From Candidatus Gastranaerophilales bacterium (GTDB taxonomy: Bacteria > Cyanobacteriota > Vampirovibrionia > Gastranaerophilales > Gastranaerophilaceae), in assembly GCA_944324485.1 (NCBI GenBank), contig CALUWM010000005.1, positions 1-64,000 of the forward strand: 64,000 bases of DNA, given 5' to 3'. Position numbers and translations under genes: made by a program. Shown one piece after another: positions 35,065 to 43,942 of this stretch. Below the pieces are notes generated by a model. The model was not told the DNA's origin. It saw only the letters and a program-made list of their open reading frames with translations, and made no database searches. How positions within the stretch are numbered: position 1 is the stretch's first letter; each line of letters opens with the position of its first letter.

Positions 35065-36768
35065 ATGAAAATGTCAAAATTATTTGTGCAAACGCTTCGC
35101 GAATTTCCTAATGATGCTGAAGCTATATCTCATAAATTATTAGTTAGAGCAGGATTTATTAAAAAACTTGCAAATGGTATATATACCTATATGCCTTTGG
35201 CGCAAAGAGTTTTGACAAAAATTTCAAACATCATAAGAGAAGAGATGAATATATCAGGTGCTCAAGAATTATTAATGCCTTTTGTTCAACCGGCGGAAGT
35301 TTGGCAAAAATCCGGCAGATGGCAAGTATATGGCAAAGAACTTTTAAGATGTAAAGATAGACACGATAACGATATGTGTTTAGCTCCTACTCATGAAGAA
35401 GTTATAACAAGTGTGGTATCTGATGTAATTAATTCATATAAACAACTTCCTTTAAATGTTTATCAAATTCAATCTAAATTTAGAGATGAAATAAGACCTC
35501 GTTTTGGCTTATTGAGGGGTCGTGAATTTATTATGAAAGATGCTTATTCTTTTCATACATCTCAAGAAGATTTGGAGCGTGAATATAAAGTTATGGCAAA
35601 AACATATACAAATATATTTAAACGTTGCGGCCTAGAAACAAAAGCTGTTCAGTCAGACTCAGGCGCTATTGGAGGATCGGTATCCCATGAATATATGGTC
35701 TTAACCGATACTGCAGTTGGTGAAAATGATGTATTTTATTGTGATAATTGTGATTATAGCGCAAATTCTAATCATGCAATTTCAATTTTACCAATTGAAG
35801 AAATTGACGGCGGTTTTTTAAAAGAAGAAATTGTTGATACTCCAAATGTTAAAACAATAGAAGATTTGGCAAAGTTTCTAAATGTTAATGAAAATTGCAT
35901 TTTAAAAGCAGTAGCTTATATTTATGATTCAAAACCTGCTCTTATAATGATTAGGGGTGATAAAGAAATTGAAGAAACAAAATTAATGAATGCCTTGAAT
36001 GCTCTTGAGATAAGACCTATGGAAGAAAATGAAGTTGTTGAATTTTTAGGTTCAAGTGCAGGATTTATTTCATATCGAGGAATTGATAAAACTAAAGTTA
36101 AGGTTTTATTTGATAATACAGCAAAAGGCATGAAAAACTTTGTTATCGGCGCAAATGAAAAAGATAAGCACATAGTTGGTGCAAATCTAGATGATAATAT
36201 TGAATTTGTTGATATTTCAGTGGTTAAAGAAGGTGAATATTGCCCTGTTTGCAAAAACCCTCTTAAGGTTACCAGAGGAATTGAAGTGGGTAATATTTTC
36301 CAATTGGGAACAAAATATTCTAAGCCGATGAATGCTTGTTATACTGATGCAGATGGTCAATTAAAGCCTTATATTATGGGTTGTTATGGTATAGGTGTTT
36401 CAAGAACAATGGCAGCAGCCATTGAAAAATATCATGATGACTTTGGTATTATTTGGCCAAAAGAAATAGCACCTTACCATGTTGATATTGTACCGGTTAA
36501 TGTAGAAGATGAACTTCAAGCTAAAGTTGCAGATGAACTTTATGAAAAATTATGCGCTCTTGGAATTGAAGTTGTGATTGATGATAGAAATGAAAGAGCT
36601 GGTGTAAAATTTAAAGATGCTGATTTAATTGGTTTTCCGATTAGAATAACAGTAGGCAAAACAATTTCAGAAGGTTTAGTTGAGTTTAAAACAAGAGAAA
36701 ACGGTGAAATGGTCAAAGTTCCCGTAAATGAAGCAATTGAAAAATGTCAAAAAATCCTCTTAAGCTAA
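35065..36768 (+). CDS. proS: Prolyl-tRNA synthetase, bacterial type
   Basis: A class II synthetase of 567 residues charging tRNA-Pro. It opens with KLFVQTLREFPNDAEAISHKLLVRAGFI. Motif 2 surrounds FRDEIRPRFGLLRGREFIMKD-type sequence and motif 3 is GCYGIGVSRTMAA. The editing insertion (about 225-390) is present, as in the long bacterial form. The C-terminal anticodon-binding domain includes GVKFKDADLIGFPIRITVG. AGGGAG lies 12 bases before the ATG; a second ATG six bases on is possible. It overlaps the next gene by 25 bases. Confidence 0.96.
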   Translation: MKMSKLFVQTLREFPNDAEAISHKLLVRAGFIKKLANGIYTYMPLAQRVLTKISNIIREEMNISGAQELLMPFVQPAEVWQKSGRWQVYGKELLRCKDRHDNDMCLAPTHEEVITSVVSDVINSYKQLPLNVYQIQSKFRDEIRPRFGLLRGREFIMKDAYSFHTSQEDLEREYKVMAKTYTNIFKRCGLETKAVQSDSGAIGGSVSHEYMVLTDTAVGENDVFYCDNCDYSANSNHAISILPIEEIDGGFLKEEIVDTPNVKTIEDLAKFLNVNENCILKAVAYIYDSKPALIMIRGDKEIEETKLMNALNALEIRPMEENEVVEFLGSSAGFISYRGIDKTKVKVLFDNTAKGMKNFVIGANEKDKHIVGANLDDNIEFVDISVVKEGEYCPVCKNPLKVTRGIEVGNIFQLGTKYSKPMNACYTDADGQLKPYIMGCYGIGVSRTMAAAIEKYHDDFGIIWPKEIAPYHVDIVPVNVEDELQAKVADELYEKLCALGIEVVIDDRNERAGVKFKDADLIGFPIRITVGKTISEGLVEFKTRENGEMVKVPVNEAIEKCQKILLS

Positions 36769-37481
36769 AAATTGCATATCTTTATCCTGATGTTTTAAAG
36801 TCAAATTGCGATAGGGCAAATATTGATGTATTTTGTACTCGTGCAAAATATAGAGATATTGATGTTACTTTGCATGAAATATATGGTAACGACAAGGTGC
36901 AAGCATCTAAATATGATTTTTACTATATAGGAGGTTCAAATATTGAGGATTTGGGCAGTGCACAAAAATTTCTTCTTCAAAATGAAGATGAATTAAAAAT
37001 TGCTGCAATATCTGCTGTTCCTATGCTGGCTGTTAATTGCGGGTATCAGCTTTTTGGAAATTTTTATCAACTACATAATCAAGCTCAAATTGAGGGGATA
37101 AAAATTTTGGATGTTGACTCAATAGCAGGTAAAACTCATCATTTTGGTAATGTTTTTGGTACTTGTGAATTTTTAAAAAATAAAATCGTAGTAGGATTTG
37201 AAAATCATGGAATATTAACATATTTAAAATCCGGTGTAAGTCCTTTTTTGATTTTAAAACATGGACTTGGAAATAATGGTAGGGATAAAACTGAAGGAGC
37301 AAGATTTAATAATGTTGTAGGAACGTATATGGTAAGTCCTATCTTAGCTCAAAATCCGCATTTGTGCGATTTCTTTATTGCTGTTGCACTTAGGGTGAAA
37401 TACAAATGTCGCATCCCTTTGACGAAATTAACCGATGATATTGAATGGTTTTCACATAATTACATCGTTGATACAAAATAA
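36744..37481 (+). CDS. GatD/CobQ-like glutamine amidotransferase lacking the expected catalytic His
   Basis: A 245-residue protein similar to GatD, the glutaminase that works with MurT to amidate lipid II. LKIAYLYPDVLKSNCDRANI, the nucleophile C99 in AVNCGYQLFG, GFENHGILTYL and GNNGRDKTEGARFNNVVGTYM follow the family closely. The family then expects YLHGPLLPKNP with the catalytic His, but here the sequence is YMVSPILAQNP, so Val replaces His near position 197. No MurT gene is adjacent. It may use another His, have lost glutaminase activity, or serve in ligand binding only. Confidence 0.75.
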   Translation: MSKNPLKLKIAYLYPDVLKSNCDRANIDVFCTRAKYRDIDVTLHEIYGNDKVQASKYDFYYIGGSNIEDLGSAQKFLLQNEDELKIAAISAVPMLAVNCGYQLFGNFYQLHNQAQIEGIKILDVDSIAGKTHHFGNVFGTCEFLKNKIVVGFENHGILTYLKSGVSPFLILKHGLGNNGRDKTEGARFNNVVGTYMVSPILAQNPHLCDFFIAVALRVKYKCRIPLTKLTDDIEWFSHNYIVDTK

Positions 37482-37501
37482 TTTAAAAAAAAATTTGTCT
37501 G

Positions 37502-37510
37502 TGGTAAAAA
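37502..37510 (+). promoter_or_regulatory. Extended -10 promoter before coaX, leaderless layout
   Basis: TGG plus TAAAAA (37505-37510), six bases before the ATG at 37517, without a ribosome site. Confidence 0.4.
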
Positions 37511-37516
37511 TAGTTT

Positions 37517-38284
37517 ATGCTTTTAGTTATTGATATAGGAAACACAAATACTTCATTAGGAATTTTTAGAAGAAACGACTTAATAAAAACGTTTAGTTTT
37601 TCTTCTGATATTAAAAAGACTGATGATGAATATGGTATTATGTTGCTTACTATTTTAAGTCATAATAATTTATTATCTGAAATTAAAGGCGCGATTGTTT
37701 CTTCGGTTGTTCCTCAATTATGTGAAGTGTTTAAAAGTGCAATATCAAAATATTTGAATATTGAAGCAATAAGTCTTTCATATAAATCTAAAATGCCTGT
37801 TAAATTGGCATTAAAAAATAATAAAGAAGTTGGTGCCGATAGAATTGCAAACGCAAGTGCAGTTTGTTTGAAATATAAATTACCGGCTATTGTTATCGAT
37901 TTTGGTACGGCGACAACTTTTGATATAGTTGATGAAAACGCTAATTTTATTGGTGGTATTATTGCCCCCGGGCTTAAAATTCAGGCTAATTCTCTTGCTC
38001 AGTTTACTTCAAAGCTTCCAAAGCTTAAAATTGAAGCTCCGGAAAGTTCAATAGGAAAAGATACTATATCGGCCATGCTTTCAGGGATAGTTTTGGGTCA
38101 TGGTGCAATGATTGAGGGCATGATTAAAAAGTGTGAAAAAGAACTTGGAAAGAAAGCAACAGTTATAGCTACCGGTGGATATTCTTCGGTTTTATTTGAA
38201 AGTATGAATGATGTATTAAATTATATTGATAAAGATTTAACTTTGTTTGGACTTAAGGAACTATATTATATAAATAAGGAATAA
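37517..38284 (+). CDS. coaX: Type III pantothenate kinase
   Basis: The 255-residue first enzyme of coenzyme A synthesis, of the feedback-insensitive CoaX type. The ASKHA-fold phosphate motifs are DIGNTNTSLGIF at the N terminus and VIDFGTATTFDIV in the middle. GADRIANASA and GGIIAPGLKIQANSL complete the family pattern. CoaX normally forms dimers and needs a monovalent cation. The dut gene starts three bases after its stop, so the two are co-transcribed. Confidence 0.95.
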   Translation: MLLVIDIGNTNTSLGIFRRNDLIKTFSFSSDIKKTDDEYGIMLLTILSHNNLLSEIKGAIVSSVVPQLCEVFKSAISKYLNIEAISLSYKSKMPVKLALKNNKEVGADRIANASAVCLKYKLPAIVIDFGTATTFDIVDENANFIGGIIAPGLKIQANSLAQFTSKLPKLKIEAPESSIGKDTISAMLSGIVLGHGAMIEGMIKKCEKELGKKATVIATGGYSSVLFESMNDVLNYIDKDLTLFGLKELYYINKE

Positions 38285-38287
38285 GAA

Positions 38288-38743
38288 ATGAAAACTATTG
38301 AAAAATTAACGTTAAGAATTAAAAAATTAGATAATTTTGTTTCATTACCGGAATATAAAACTGCAGGGGCTTCAGCTATGGACTTAGTTGCTGCAATAAA
38401 AGACGACATTATTATTCCATCCGGAGAAATAAGAATGATACCAACAGGAATTGCAATAGAATTGCCTCATAATACAGAGGCTCAGGTGCGTTCTCGTTCA
38501 GGCTTAGCTATTAAATCCGGAATTGCTGTGGTTAATGGCATTGGAACGATTGATGAAGATTATAGGGGTGAAATTTGCGTTGGTTTAATAAATCATTCTA
38601 AAGTTGATTTTAAAATTTCAAGAGGTGATAGAATTGCTCAAATGGCAATAATGGAAGTGTTAAAGCCATCAATAGAGATAGCTGATGATTTATCGGATAC
38701 AAAAAGAGCAGAGGGCGGATTTGGTTCAACAGGCGTTAAATAG
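38288..38743 (+). CDS. dut: Deoxyuridine 5'-triphosphate nucleotidohydrolase
   Basis: A trimeric dUTPase of 151 residues that turns dUTP into dUMP, limiting uracil in DNA and feeding dTMP synthesis. All five motifs are visible: AGASAMDLVAA (1), RSRSGLAIKSGI (2 and 3: GIGTIDEDYRGE with the catalytic Asp), GDRIAQM (4) and RAEGGFGSTG (5, the C-terminal arm). The ribosome site is AAGGA. It follows coaX directly, and the helicase gene starts 26 bases later. Confidence 0.96.
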   Translation: MKTIEKLTLRIKKLDNFVSLPEYKTAGASAMDLVAAIKDDIIIPSGEIRMIPTGIAIELPHNTEAQVRSRSGLAIKSGIAVVNGIGTIDEDYRGEICVGLINHSKVDFKISRGDRIAQMAIMEVLKPSIEIADDLSDTKRAEGGFGSTGVK

Positions 38744-38769
38744 AAAATTTTGTGGAATTAAATTAACAG

Positions 38770-41100
38770 ATGTACGGATTTAATTTTGAACTTGATGATT
38801 TTCAAAAAGAAGCAATTGACCATATTCAAAATGGGAAAAGTGTTGTAGTTTGTGCGCCAACGGGAGCCGGAAAAACATGTATTGCTCAAAGTGCCATACA
38901 TTTAGCGCTTGAACGCGGAGAAAGAATATTTTATACGACACCTTTAAAGGCTCTATCCAATCAAAAATATAATGATTTTTCAAAATTATATGGAATTGAT
39001 AATGTTGGGTTGTTAACAGGTGATACTACTATAAATCGAGATGCTCAAGTTGTTGTAATGACTACGGAAGTATTTAGAAACATGCTTTATGGTACCACAT
39101 TTGGTGCTTTAGCTGATAACCTAAAAAATGTTAGATATGTTGTTTTGGATGAAGTTCATTATATGAATGATGAATCAAGGGGTACTGTTTGGGAAGAAAG
39201 TATCATTTATTGTCCGACCAATATTCAAATAATAGCTTTAAGCGCAACGGTAAAAAACTCCCAACAACTTACTGATTGGATAAATACTGTTCATTCGAAA
39301 ACAGAGCTTGTATATACAGACTTTCGTCCCGTTCCTTTAAGATTTTTTTATTACGATAGCTCAAAACCGGATACAATATTGCCTTTATTAACTCCGGATG
39401 GAAAATTAAACAGAAAAATAAAGCCTGAGTCAAGATATAAATATTTCAACAAGAAGGAAAAGGTTAAAAATCCTACGACCAGTGTTGTACGTGTTTTAAG
39501 TGAAAAAAATATGCTTCCTTGTATTTATTTTACGTTTTCCAGAAAAAAATGTGATGAAAATGCAAGAAAATGTTTGAAATTAGAGCTTTTAAATAAAGAT
39601 GAAATTATAAAAATTAATGAAATAGTTGATGAATATATTAAAGAAAATCCATATTTAGAAAACAACCCACATATGGATTTAATTAAAGCAGGTATCGCCT
39701 CTCATCATGCGGGTTTGTTGCCTGCTTGGAAGGCTTTAGTTGAAAAATTATTTCAAATGGGTTTAATAAAGGTTGTTTTTGCAACCGAAACCTTAGCAGC
39801 AGGAATTAATATGCCTGCTCGAACTACCATAATAAGTTCAATTTCAAAAAGAACAGATGAAGGTCATAGAATGCTTTCTGCAAATGAATTTCTTCAAATG
39901 TCAGGAAGAGCTGGTCGTAGAGGTATGGATGAAATAGGTTATGTTGTTGTAATTGGAACACCTTTTCAAACACCTGATGAAGTTGCAACATTGGTTAAAT
40001 CCGATGCTAATCCTTTAGAATCAAAATTTTCTCCTTCGTATTCAATGGTTTTAAATTTGCTTCAAAGATTTTCTTTGGAAGAAGCCAGAGAACTTATATT
40101 TAAGACTTTTGGTTATTTTTCTTCAACTGACAGATTGACTCCGTTAATTAAAAAAAGAGAAAAAAGGGTTGAAGATATAAAGAATATTCATGATTTCACT
40201 TGCAGGTGGAATTTGACCGATGAAGATTTTGAAACTTACAATAAATTAAAAAATCAATTTGTTCAAATGAGAACTCTTTATAAAACTTTAAAACGTCAAG
40301 CAAAAGGAAAATATAAAAATCCTAATGATGCTCCTGAAGTTATTGAGTTTTATGAGAAATCAAAAGAGCTTCAAAGAAAAATTGAAAAATATGGTTGTAA
40401 TGCTTGTAAAATATATAAAAAGCATAAAAAGTGCATAGAATTAACTCAAAGATATGAAAAAGATATAAAACTATTGGAAAAAGAAATTGAGTTTCAAAAA
40501 GATGTATATTGGCAGAAATTTTTATCTCATAAAACAATACTAGAACAAACATCTAATTTGCTTGATGATTATCCGACAGAAAGAGGTAAAGTAACTATGG
40601 CACTAAGGTGTGAAAATGAGTTATTTTTATCTGAGTTAATTTTGTCTGGATTGTTGGATAATCTTAATGTTGTTGAGTTGGCTTCTGTTATTTGCGCAAT
40701 TATAACAGAAGACATAAGAGGAATTGATGAAGGTGTTAAAAAGCCATGTTCTAAAAATGTCAGAAAGGTTTTAAATCAAATAAAAGATATAAAACGAAGA
40801 ATATTTCTTCTTGAAAGAGATAATCACATAGAGAATCCAATGTATATAAATACCCATTTTTGTTGGTTTATGGAATATTGGATTGGTGCAAATTTGAATA
40901 TTGATAATAATAGCGCTGAAACATGGGAAAATATGTTCTCTGATACTGAATTCTCTCAAGGGGATATAGTAAGGACATTTAAAAGAGTAATCGATATTTT
41001 AAGGCAGATTACTATTTTAGATAAAGTTAATGAGAACCTTAAACAAAATGCAAAAGAGGCGATTAAATTAATTAATGTTGAGCCCGTTAATGTTGATTAA
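38770..41100 (+). CDS. Ski2-like DEAD/DEAH-box RNA helicase
   Basis: A 776-residue superfamily 2 helicase. Motif I APTGAGKTCIAQ, Ia TPLKALSNQKY, II VLDEVHYM, III ALSATVKN, a second RecA lobe with FATETLAAGINMPARTTI, and motif VI QMSGRAGRRGMDE are all present. A long helical region follows from about 470, ending in a DSHCT-like domain (VVELASVICAIITED). Bacterial Ski2-like helicases of this kind are typical of Cyanobacteria and Actinobacteria and are linked to RNA processing. There is no ribosome site before the ATG. Confidence 0.9.
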   Translation: MYGFNFELDDFQKEAIDHIQNGKSVVVCAPTGAGKTCIAQSAIHLALERGERIFYTTPLKALSNQKYNDFSKLYGIDNVGLLTGDTTINRDAQVVVMTTEVFRNMLYGTTFGALADNLKNVRYVVLDEVHYMNDESRGTVWEESIIYCPTNIQIIALSATVKNSQQLTDWINTVHSKTELVYTDFRPVPLRFFYYDSSKPDTILPLLTPDGKLNRKIKPESRYKYFNKKEKVKNPTTSVVRVLSEKNMLPCIYFTFSRKKCDENARKCLKLELLNKDEIIKINEIVDEYIKENPYLENNPHMDLIKAGIASHHAGLLPAWKALVEKLFQMGLIKVVFATETLAAGINMPARTTIISSISKRTDEGHRMLSANEFLQMSGRAGRRGMDEIGYVVVIGTPFQTPDEVATLVKSDANPLESKFSPSYSMVLNLLQRFSLEEARELIFKTFGYFSSTDRLTPLIKKREKRVEDIKNIHDFTCRWNLTDEDFETYNKLKNQFVQMRTLYKTLKRQAKGKYKNPNDAPEVIEFYEKSKELQRKIEKYGCNACKIYKKHKKCIELTQRYEKDIKLLEKEIEFQKDVYWQKFLSHKTILEQTSNLLDDYPTERGKVTMALRCENELFLSELILSGLLDNLNVVELASVICAIITEDIRGIDEGVKKPCSKNVRKVLNQIKDIKRRIFLLERDNHIENPMYINTHFCWFMEYWIGANLNIDNNSAETWENMFSDTEFSQGDIVRTFKRVIDILRQITILDKVNENLKQNAKEAIKLINVEPVNVD

Positions 41101-41708
41101 TCGTCTTTGTCTAATAAATCACCGACTTTTATAATTAAATTGTTATAGACTGCTATTGTCTCAGGACAAATATAAAGTTGTCTTTTAATAAGGCTTTTAA
41201 TGGTTTCTTTTGTACATTTTAGTATTGCTAAATCAAGTCCTATTGTACCTTTGTTTTGTTCAAGTATTTTGTATATTTTTTTTGAATATTTTTCGTCTCT
41301 TTCGTTGGGTTCAATTTTATCCGCAAGATAAATTATTTTTTCAAATGTTGTCATACTTGTTTTTCCTAAAGTATGAAATCTTACCGCTGAAATTATTTGA
41401 TTATCATCAATTTCAAATACTTTTTCTGCAAAAAAAGCACCAACTATTGCATGATATGTTTTTGGATTTTTGAGTTCTGTTTCGCTGTATCCTGTTTTAA
41501 TATCGTTTGTTATAATTTCATATAGTTTACTATCTTCAAGATTTTTAGCTGAATCATGAATTAAACCTGCTAAGTATGCTTTTTCTTCATCTTGATTGTA
41601 TATTTTTGCAAGTTTCTTTGCACATTCTGCACAACCAATTGAGTGTGAATATCTTTTAGTTGATAGATTCTCTTCGAGCCAATCTTTTATATAGTCTGTT
41701 GATTTCAA
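41097..41708 (-). CDS. yqeK: YqeK-type HD-domain hydrolase
   Basis: A 203-residue HD protein of the YqeK family, reported as symmetrical Ap4A hydrolases. RYSHSIGCAECAKKLA, GLIHDSAKN and the late IIYLADKIEPNER carry the metal ligands. The start is a TTG at 41708, inside nadD; no later in-frame start leaves the first HD helix intact, so the 53-base overlap with nadD is likely real. The nadD-yqeK pairing is common in bacteria. The stop overlaps the helicase stop in tail-to-tail fashion by four bases. Confidence 0.88.
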   Translation of the reverse strand: MKSTDYIKDWLEENLSTKRYSHSIGCAECAKKLAKIYNQDEEKAYLAGLIHDSAKNLEDSKLYEIITNDIKTGYSETELKNPKTYHAIVGAFFAEKVFEIDDNQIISAVRFHTLGKTSMTTFEKIIYLADKIEPNERDEKYSKKIYKILEQNKGTIGLDLAILKCTKETIKSLIKRQLYICPETIAVYNNLIIKVGDLLDKDD

Positions 41709-42264
41709 TATATTCTTTTACCTCTTTTAAAGTTAATCCAGTAATATCTTTTCCTTCTTGTATAAATTTTCGTATCATTTCTGAGGAAACGTCAAGAAAA
41801 TCAATATTTAAAATTTTATAGTTATAACCTTTATTTTTAAAATATTCAAATGCTCTTTCATTTATTGTTTGACCATTTTTAAATTTTCTTGGTACAACTA
41901 TAAAATTCAGGTTTTCTTTTAAAAATTGTGCTTCTTTCCAGTTTTCAATTTGAAAAAATTGATCATAACCGATTATAAAATTAATTTTTTCATTATTAAA
42001 TTCAGGCAGATGTTGGATAGTTCTATATGTATAGCTGGGCGGTTTTAATTTTGATTCTATATCTGAGACATTTTCTTCTCCAACTGCAAGTTTTACCATG
42101 TTGTATCTGTGAATAAAACTAAGGGTTTCTATTGTTGATTTGTGTGGAGGCATATATGCCGGCACAAATATTATTTTGTCAAAGCCAAGTGCTTTTACTT
42201 GTCTTGCAATTTCTATATGCCCTAAATGAATCGGGTTAAATGTTCCAAAAAAATAGCAATTCAT
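41656..42264 (-). CDS. nadD: Nicotinate-nucleotide adenylyltransferase
   Basis: A 202-residue nucleotidyltransferase of NAD synthesis: NaMN plus ATP gives deamido-NAD. The N-terminal GTFNPIHLGHIEIA holds the HxGH motif, VPAYMPPHK binds the phosphates, and VSSEMIRKFIQEGKDI is the C-terminal ISSTxIR motif. The usual end of the family, YIEINRLY, is followed by 11 extra residues that are also the start of yqeK in another frame. On the minus strand TATCAT lies seven bases before the ATG without a ribosome site. Confidence 0.93.
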   Translation of the reverse strand: MNCYFFGTFNPIHLGHIEIARQVKALGFDKIIFVPAYMPPHKSTIETLSFIHRYNMVKLAVGEENVSDIESKLKPPSYTYRTIQHLPEFNNEKINFIIGYDQFFQIENWKEAQFLKENLNFIVVPRKFKNGQTINERAFEYFKNKGYNYKILNIDFLDVSSEMIRKFIQEGKDITGLTLKEVKEYIEINRLYKRLARRESIN

Positions 42265-42315
42265 AATTTATATGATATAACAATTTTATAAAATAGTATA
42301 GTTAAGTGAAAAATA

Positions 42316-43896
42316 GTGTTAAATTTTGATTCTCTAACCTTAAAGTATTTTTTTGAAGAAAATTATGATTTTATTAATGGGGCTATTGTTCAGAAAATAC
42401 AGTTGCCAAGCCGTTATGAGATAATTTTAAATTTGAGAAATATTAATAAGTCAAAAAACAAAAAATTATATATAAATATAAATCCTAAATATCCTCATAT
42501 TTGTTTTATAAATGAATCATCATTTGAAAAAAGAGCAATAACAATTCCGAAAGCTCCTCCAATGTTTTGTATGCAGTTGAGAAAATATTTAAATGGTTCA
42601 CAAATTAAAGATTTTAGGCTTGTAGAATATGAAAGAATAATTGAGTTTTATTTTAATTATTTTGATGAAATAGGCTCTTTAACTAAATTATGTTTAACTA
42701 TTGAGCTTATGGGTAAATATTCAAATATAATATTGTACAATGCAACATCGAAAATTGTAATTGGTTCTATACATAATGTGTCTTTTCAAAAAAGCTCAAT
42801 AAGAGAGATTTATGGCGGAGTTAAATATATTTATCCACCTCTAAAAAATAAATTAGACATTTTAAAATCAAGTTATTCTACTTTTTTTGAAATTTCGAAA
42901 GATAAAAATATTGATGAAATTAATAATAATTTTTATTATTTTTCAAAGCCTGTTTTAAATAAAGCATTGAATGAGTTTAGAACACATGAAGATTTGTTTT
43001 ATTTTCTTCAAAACCTTCAAGCGGGTAAGAACTTGTCTTTTATGCTTTCTTTTTGGGGTTCAGGTGATAATGTTTCAGATGCGATTGATAATTATTTTTC
43101 AGATTTAATATTTAATGATGTTTTACAAACAAAGAAAAATTTGTTAATAAAATACTTAAAAAGCGAATTAAAAAAACTTCAAAAAAAACTTGAAAACAAG
43201 CCGGATGATAAGAAATTTTTAAAGTATAAAAAAATCGGTGATTATTTAATGTCTAATTTATATCAATTAAATTCAAGCAAAGTTTATATGGATGAATTGG
43301 AGTTTGAATTGGATAAAGATATTTCTATTACCGATAATGCACAGAAGTTTTATAGTTTATATAAAAAATCAAAAAGCGAATTTGAATATTCTAAAAAAAG
43401 ATATGAACAAGCTATACTTCAGTTTGAATATTATGAATCAATTTTATTTAATATTGAACTTGCTCAAACTCTTGATGAAATAGCACAAATTCAAGAGGAA
43501 CTTTCAGAAGCAGGCATTTTTCCTAAAAGTGATAAGCAAAAAAGTAATAATAAGTTGAAAGTTGAACCTTTATATTTTAAAGAATATGAAATTTATGTAG
43601 GAAAAAATAACAAACAAAACGATTATATAATTTCAAAAATTGCGACAGGGGAAGATTTGTGGTTCCATGGGCTTAATTTTCCAAGTTCTCATGTTTTGTT
43701 GAAGTTAAAGAATAATGACAAGGCACCAAGCAAGGAAGTTCTTGAGTTTTGTGCAAAATTAACAAAAGAAAATTCAAAAGCAAAGAATTCAGGTAAAACC
43801 TCAATTATTATGACAAAAAGAAAAAATATTAAAAAACCTCCAAATACTTACTTGGGTTACGTTACATACAAAAATGAAGTTGAAATTGTTATATAG
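42316..43896 (+). CDS. rqcH: Ribosome-rescue protein RqcH (NFACT family)
   Basis: A 526-residue NFACT protein. RqcH binds split 50S subunits with stalled chains and adds alanine tails. The NFACT-N domain shows INPKYPHICF and PPMFCMQLRKYLNGSQI. A long helical and coiled-coil middle runs from about 270 to 400. The C-terminal NFACT-R domain includes ATGEDLWFHGLNFPSSHVLLK. The start is GTG at 42316, just after an in-frame TGA, with no ribosome site. It is slightly shorter than the Bacillus protein (about 570). Divergent from nadD. Confidence 0.9.
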   Translation: MLNFDSLTLKYFFEENYDFINGAIVQKIQLPSRYEIILNLRNINKSKNKKLYININPKYPHICFINESSFEKRAITIPKAPPMFCMQLRKYLNGSQIKDFRLVEYERIIEFYFNYFDEIGSLTKLCLTIELMGKYSNIILYNATSKIVIGSIHNVSFQKSSIREIYGGVKYIYPPLKNKLDILKSSYSTFFEISKDKNIDEINNNFYYFSKPVLNKALNEFRTHEDLFYFLQNLQAGKNLSFMLSFWGSGDNVSDAIDNYFSDLIFNDVLQTKKNLLIKYLKSELKKLQKKLENKPDDKKFLKYKKIGDYLMSNLYQLNSSKVYMDELEFELDKDISITDNAQKFYSLYKKSKSEFEYSKKRYEQAILQFEYYESILFNIELAQTLDEIAQIQEELSEAGIFPKSDKQKSNNKLKVEPLYFKEYEIYVGKNNKQNDYIISKIATGEDLWFHGLNFPSSHVLLKLKNNDKAPSKEVLEFCAKLTKENSKAKNSGKTSIIMTKRKNIKKPPNTYLGYVTYKNEVEIVI

Positions 43897-43907
43897 TTTT
43901 TTTGTAA

Positions 43908-43913
43908 TATAAT
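43908..43913 (+). promoter_or_regulatory. -10 element of pheT
   Basis: A TATAAT at 43908-43913, about 30 bases before the pheT ATG, with a leader containing AAAGGAAT as ribosome site. Confidence 0.5.
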
Positions 43914-43942
43914 TATTAAGTTAGTAAAAAAAGGAATTAAAA

